64,000 nucleotides of DNA. It comes from Hysterangium stoloniferum. Its lineage: Eukaryota > Basidiomycota > Agaricomycetes > Hysterangiales > Hysterangiaceae. A program made the position numbers and the translations under genes. Below are positions 58,501-64,000 of this stretch, piece by piece. The stretch lies in NCBI GenBank assembly GCA_015178975.1, contig WHVD01000063.1, positions 1 through 64,000 of the forward strand. Direction: 5' to 3'. The first letter of the stretch is position 1, and every line of letters starts with the position of its first letter. The notes beneath the pieces are model-generated. The model searched no databases. It was not told the DNA's origin and worked only from the letters and a program-made list of their open reading frames with translations.

Positions 58501-59566
58501 ATGGGCGAGATGAATCCCCATCCCTCGCAAATTCTTCCCCACCCCCTATTATCGCGACTCCCTCTTCGTCAGCTGCAACACCTGTCCCATCAAACGCCAC
58601 ACTTCCTGGAGCCGATGTAGATATGTCCGCTGCCTCACCTGCATTTAGCCGCGGCTCATCAGTCGATCGAGACCTCAGTATAGGGCCTGAAAACGCTCAG
58701 AAAGTATTGAAAATTCGGAGATTGGTATGATTCTATCCCCACGTTAAGATTGATGATCCTAACAAGCTACCCCAGGTGGACGGTATATGGAAGACTGAAA
58801 TAGTTCGGGATTCTGCTGTAATTTCTGCCTATGTTCGGAAAAGGCAACAGATTGAAGAGGAGCTGGTCGCTGAAGATGCCCTCGCGCCCACTGGTGATAC
58901 TGACAGAGATGCACGTGCAAAAAAGAAGTATAGTCACTGTTCCCTTGTGCTCGTATCTTCCCACTGACTATGACATAGATTGGAAGAGCGCATTTTAAAA
59001 TTGAAGAAGAATCAAGAACGGCGTGTCAACCGCAAAAATGCGAAGGCCGTCAAGGAAGGCGGTGTTACTTTACAACTAAAGCGCATGATAAAGACGGAGA
59101 CGACAGTATGTATACCCGCAGCATGTTCAAGAAAACGGGTGGCTGAAGTTTTTACAGCGTCGTTGTGGTCATTGCGGTCAAATGGGACATATGAGTGAGT
59201 TGTGCACACGTTACTTTGTGTAAATTTATTTAGCTCTTCTCAGAAACAAACCGCAATTGTCCCAAATGGGCCGAATTCAATACGCCTCAACCCGTGGGCG
59301 GCGTCGCTGTGCCATCTCCAGGCGTCACTTCCCCTCCCGCACATGCGCCTTACCTATCTACCCCAGATGGACTCTTTTCATCTGCTTACCGCTCTACGAG
59401 CTCCTACGGATTTCCTGCCGCTGTACCATCACCCCTGGCAACTAGCCCGCCTGTCTCAGCCGCTGCTTTCGATGGGTTTGATAATGAAAGTCAGCCGCCT
59501 CAGCCTCTGACTGCTACTCCGAGTGGACCTCCCAAGATCAAGTTAAAATTGGGGAAGAAGATGTAG
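55584..59566 (+). CDS. TAF1: TAF1, largest subunit of TFIID
   Basis: The start exon MSQN (55584) joins after a short intron to KDENQALSSLTGFGLDHVLKG. Many exons follow to TAG at 59566. The conserved central TAF1 domain (DUF3591) is complete: FHRPALQFPCNIELRFSKV, DVGEALRKTSDLTLKDTSSY, EEHPPIMSSFGMGSMVVNYYRKRD, GQVVQALYNNLIRAPIF, TDFLVIRNT, YPVHEVPGPHSRK, LMKYFPDQNELQMRQRL, FMEYHRRGPHQGFWRL and ESMQVGQRHLQDSGY. Near the end is the C2HC zinc knuckle CGHCGQMGHM-NRNC (59160-59260), split by an intron, then a Pro/Ser-rich tail. TAF1 holds TFIID together and contacts promoter DNA and TBP. No bromodomain is seen, as in yeast Taf1 and unlike the animal protein. The N-terminal acidic part fits the TBP-binding region. 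Confidence 0.95.
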
Positions 59567-59856
59567 TTCACCGCAGTGTACGCAGCTAAGGGCTACGTAT
59601 AACGATACCTGTTTTAAGTATACTGTCATGTATTTCTATTTATGCTTTCGTTTTATTATCTTGTACCAAGACAATTGATAATAGTCAGTTCTATTTTGTT
59701 TATTACAATATTGCACTCAATGAATGTTTTGTTTCGCCCAATATGGCAATTGCCTCGTGTAGCGATCGATCACATGACTGTAACCGCAGTGCATAGTGCT
59801 ATACCCGCTGCGCCGAATTCCTCAAAGACAAACTCCATCTTTCTCTTGCAACCACC
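59567..59856. other. intergenic gap TAF1 / PB1 gene
   Basis: 290 bp between the TAF1 stop and the next start on the same strand; it should hold the TAF1 3' end and the promoter of the PB1 gene. No motif seen. Confidence 0.6.
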
Positions 59857-62800
59857 ATGCAGTTTAAGCTTATTCAAAAGGATCCCGATTCTCTTGCTCG
59901 TCTTGTGACTTTCCATGACGCTCCGACTTGGGAGGTATTATCAAATCGGATCGAAGAGCTATATGGTATTCCAGCCAGACGAGTCGGTGTTGCTTATATG
60001 GACAGGCAAGTAAAGGGTATTATGGATCTCGCTTTTAACTAATACAGGTCAACTTTATTTAGTGATGAGTAAGAATCTTTCGATACCTCCAGTGATATAC
60101 AGCTTACACAGACCGCAGGGATGAGATTACGATCAGCACCAATCAAGAACTTCAAGAATATTATACCACTATCCCTCCGGTATCTACACACGCCATTAAG
60201 TTCACTGTGAGAATACTAGGTGTCCCTCGTCCGCGAAGCACTGCTACTGCTAAAGTGCCCTTGTTTGACATGGCTGATGAAGAATGGCAACGTGTCCCTT
60301 TATCAGTGTTCACTCCTACGGGATATCCTTTGCCTCATGACGATGCTGTTAATCCTCATAGATCGAGCACCGCCTATGTCGAAACCGTCGAGGATGAAGT
60401 CGAAGCACGGGGTGACGATCAACCCAGCTCTTCTGAGTCTGAGCCAGAGCAACTCCACGGAGACGAGGGGTTCTTCAATGTTGAAGGCGACGAAGATAAA
60501 CATTCCAAACATGACGTTGACAGTGTAGCCAGCAGCTACTCCGCCGCTTCATCTGTTGTCTCTGTGCTCAACAACAATCTCCCTGACAAACAGCCAGTGC
60601 ATGTGTACGATTTTGATGGTGACCGTAGAAGTTCACACCCAATAGTGGTAATTGCACCCTCGCTCTCGAGGTCCAGCCGTCATTCCTCGCCCCGAGGCAG
60701 GCATATGTCTAGACCTGCCTCCGATCGCTCCAGGTCTCGCTCTGCGTCGCCTCTTGCACACTCTGTTCATGACGTCCATCATGTACCCTTTTCGCCCAGA
60801 CAGACGCCCGTGATAACTAAGAATGTTTTTCACTCACCTCACTCCAGGACTGCCGAAGTCCATTCCACGAAGTCCCCTCTGGCGTCACCTGCCGCGCGGG
60901 TCATCATAATGCCAGCAGACAGACCCCCTTCAAGAATTTCTAGTAGACGTAGCGCTCGTGGGTCTGCTGTTGGATCTCCGAAGCATCACCATTCTACGCC
61001 TGGAATCGTCGTGGTTGAGGTTGCATCAGAATTTGTTGATGTCGATGTTATTCCTGAGATATTCCCTGAAGAACCCGCGGTGTCTGAGCGGCCTGAGGAT
61101 CCTGCCACGCCTATCATTGTATATCATCACTCTCCGGCTCCGGTTGAAGACTTGTCGGCTGAGAATCCTCCTCTCACCTCTACTTTTGGGACTGCACCTG
61201 CACCTGCTCCCACACCAGCTCCTTCTCTTACAAACGACGTTGCTACTCTTCTTACTGCGCTCACGGACGCATTTAATACGCATTCCGAGTTGTCCGAAGG
61301 GCTTCGTAATATTGTCCATAATGCAAGTCAAGGCGTGTACTGGAATAATGCACAAGAAATGCGCGATACCCTGATCAATGATGCCTTGGATGCTCGCGAC
61401 ACAGTTATGAGGGAAGTCGCTCAGGCCCGTGATAGTGTCATGAATGATGCCGCTCGTACAGTGGAGGGTGTTGCATCTCAGGCACATGACGAAGCGGGAA
61501 GAAGGGTTGCGGAGGCGTTAGGGGGCATTTTCAGAGCTTTGGGGAGTGCTATTGGGTCTGGATCATTTGTGACCTCCAGTCAGGCGTTAGCCCGAGAACA
61601 AGGGCAAGCCCCGCAGACTCAACTCCCAGAAGGGTCCATGCTGTTCCAGTCGCATACTATCAAAGTTGAATCTCCCTCTGATCACGCAACGCCCCTCCCG
61701 CCTCATCACGGGCTCGATCCAACGCGCCGCAGTCGTTCCCGTTCTATAGAGCGCAATGTCGACCCGACTTTATACCCTGATGGCGGGATGCACGTTCGCA
61801 GAGTCATTGAGGGTCACCGATCTCCGAACGTCCATTTTATTCCTTTCAAATGGAAATCAGATGAAGAAAAACAACAGAACGCGCAGAGTTCCTCACAGCA
61901 AGGTCAGGACGACGACGATGACGACCAACGCTCCGCCATGGGATACAAGCCATACCATCCTTCGTCCACGTCTACCTTACCTGGAGGACACCACCATTCT
62001 CATCCTCTTCAGCACTCTGGGATTGGTTTCGCGCCACCGGTCCCTCCTCCGCCGGGGGCATACTATACCCCAATGACGGGACCGATGTGGTACCCCCCTG
62101 GGCGTGATGCATCTAGGTATGGGAACTATACCGGCGTTGGGGCTGGTGTGCAAAAGAGGACCACGCTTCCGACATCACTCGGTAGTGGAGGGATGCCTTT
62201 GATCCCCTCCGTGCCGCCACCAATGCTTATGCAGAATGGGACCATGTTCATGGCACCTCCACCAGATGACGACATGGCGGTGACTGACGCGAGGGCGGCA
62301 CTCGAGGAGGCGAAGAGGGCCTATAAAGAGAAGAAGGATGCCTATAGAAGGTACGTCATCGAATGTTCAAATGTAATCTCGGAGTTCGAAGGCCTGAATT
62401 GTATTTTTCTTCACGTCCATAGGGATAAGGAAGCGAGAAAGCTGCAGAAAGAATTAAGGGACAAGGAGCGTGCGGAGCGCCACATGCAGAGGGCCAAACG
62501 ACTGATGGGGTCGACCTCGCCGCCACCACCACCACCCAAGTCTGTAACGGGGCCACCGCGTGAATCTGCATTGGATGGGCAGCCACCTGTGCAGTGAGTA
62601 CTTATCAACAATATCGTCAGTTGCACAAATTGAAAGTTCTTTTTTTTTTCAGCTCACGTCCTGGTGAGGTAGGGGTCCGAACGTCTTCCCCTCCACGCCG
62701 CCCCCAGAGTGAACATTTCCATCAAACTATTATACGCCGTATGCAACAGGTGAGTATTTTTTCAAATATTATACAGAGCATGCACCTCATATCCCTCCTA

Positions 62801-62991
62801 AGATGGGCTTTACAAAGCGCTCCCATCCCCAGCTAGAAGCCCTCGTCGAAGCAGAGATTCGCCGGCACCTGCAGACTCATAGAACTGCAAACGAGGAGGT
62901 AATTATACAAATGTTATTGGACGATCTTGCAGTGTTGGATGTGCCAGAATCGAAAAGGAATCCTTCGATTCCTGGATCTTGGAAAGCGTAG
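59857..62991 (+). CDS. PB1-domain protein with C-terminal coiled coil, function unknown
   Basis: Six exons give 955 residues: 59857-60005, 60063-60068, 60119-62350, 62423-62593, 62653-62749 and 62779-62991. The first three build a PB1 domain: MQFKLIQKD with a basic first strand, then TWEVLSNRIEELYGI, RVGVAYMD-S-DE-DEITIS and TNQELQEYY, which is the acidic OPCA motif. This works only if a GC-AG intron and a 6-nt microexon are used. The middle is disordered and Ser/Pro-rich with an alanine/aspartate-rich helical part (ALDARDTVMREVAQARDSVM). The C-terminus has EEAKRAYKEKKDAYRR-DKEARKLQKEL, a coiled coil, and finally EALVEAEIRRHLQTHRTANEE. PB1 domains pair head to tail with other PB1 proteins (kinases, scaffolds, autophagy receptors), but no ZZ, UBA or kinase domain is present. 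Confidence 0.82.
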
Positions 62992-63699
62992 GATATGAAG
63001 TTATGAGTTACGATTGGATGTGTGGACGGGAACTGTATCTCGCTAGGGATCTTTTGCTTTGGAAATATTCATTTACGCCCCTGAAACTTTCATGACTTGT
63101 AGCCATTGTATGACATGCCTGACTAGCTGTCTATCGTAATCGGAATTCTCTATCTTGTCCCTTCAATTACGCCGAAGTAATCTCAAAGCGACAGATCAAA
63201 ATTACTAATTATTTGAACTCCCTAGACGACTGATAAGCTTTTGGAAACTTACGACCTTAGATCTGCCGCATTTACCATTGTTTTGCTTCACTTTGAGTTT
63301 CATCATTAGGGTACTTTTTTGGAAGAATTCGTTTTTCAATGGGTAATTTACTAAATAGATTGCAGTGATGTCCATGGGCATTCCCATACAGTAAAGCTAT
63401 TGCCATATATATAAACGACCACACCCCGACGCCAAGCATACTGCTTTAATTCTATATAGTGCAGAATGGTTGTCTATAGTTTCCTAAGCCTTGGACCAGT
63501 TACAGCTGTTCCGGATACGTAGTGCGGAGTTTGAAAATCAATAAAAAAATTCCGCTTTGGTCCCAAAAATAAATTGCCTTGTAACTCCATAACGGAGAGG
63601 AAGTAAGATATAATAATTTGTATTATATATATATATATATGGGGCAAGCTATTCCTATAATCAAAATTTCTTATTTCCTGTTATTTAACATTTAGACCT
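62992..63699. other. stretch without a supported gene
   Basis: 3' flank of the PB1-protein gene. Contains (TA)n at about 63624-63640. No gene recognised. Confidence 0.6.
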
Positions 63700-64000
63700 C
63701 TGTCAAAGAATCAGCTCCTCCGCCACAATTGAACACTTGTTTAGGTTGAACCCCGGGGAGAATAATATGACATATTATGTATAAAAGTCTAAATAAGAAT
63801 GGATGCTTATAAAGTACGGAATGTAGGGAACGGCGACACTTATATGCTGCATTAGTGTAGGTCTGGCCTTTCCCTACATTCTGTCCTGTATAGGCATCCA
63901 TTCTTGTTTATACTTTTAGATATAATATACAATATTATTCTCCCCAAGTTTCAAACAGAAAAAGTGTGTAATTGTGGCAGAGGAGCTGATTCTTTAACAG
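63700..64000. mobile_element. palindromic foldback / MITE-like element (reaches the window end)
   Basis: Two inverted arms of about 140 bp (63700-63840 and 63860-64000) face each other across a loop of about 20 bp. Both begin CTGT(C/T)AAAGAATCAGCTCC and share GGGGAGAATAATAT and AAGAATGGATGC, with scattered mismatches and small gaps. No coding capacity. The right end coincides with the window end, so the true boundary and any target duplication cannot be seen. Confidence 0.85.

Overview
The window looks like a piece of a basidiomycete (Agaricomycete-type) nuclear genome. The genes carry many short GT-AG introns of about 50-65 bp, intergenic gaps are moderately AT-rich, proteins are long and serine/proline-rich, and the repeats are fungal LTR retrotransposons. 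All assignments come from reading the sequence and from remembered family motifs; no database search was run.

Layout. Positions 1-5610 hold the 5' part of a minus-strand Ty3/Gypsy retrotransposon: putative LTR, gag, then pol, running off the window start within RNase H. Positions 5770-11260 are a complete, apparently intact minus-strand Ty1/Copia element with 305-bp LTRs, a 5-bp target duplication, a primer-binding site matching the initiator-tRNA anticodon region and one 1414-residue polyprotein. After a decayed kinase fragment (12430-13080) come a C2-domain protein kinase, an abutting alpha/beta-hydrolase and a GMC oxidoreductase, all on the minus strand up to 21606. From 22766 to 32439 there is a small calycin-like protein, a serine-rich protein, a decayed partial copy of a neighbouring gene, and a single-pass membrane protein. 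Positions 33358-41054 carry a very large disordered protein and the ribosome-assembly WD-repeat protein Rrb1/GRWD1. A 4.4-kb gene-poor stretch with two kinds of tandem repeat follows, then an intron-containing tRNA-Asp.

The right third (48062-62991) is dense with core genes: a PacC/Rim101 pH-response factor with PacC-type sites upstream of its own start, an S9 prolyl-oligopeptidase-family peptidase, the TFIID subunit TAF1 (divergent from the peptidase over about 330 bp), and a PB1-domain protein whose PB1 fold is spliced through a 6-nt microexon. The window ends inside a near-perfect palindrome of about 300 bp that looks like a foldback or MITE-like element.

No operon-like functional cluster is evident. 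The connected items are the two retrotransposons, the kinase/hydrolase pair, the large gene with its decayed copy, and the divergent peptidase/TAF1 promoter. No clearly new defence or biosynthetic system was found; the most unusual points are listed in the findings.
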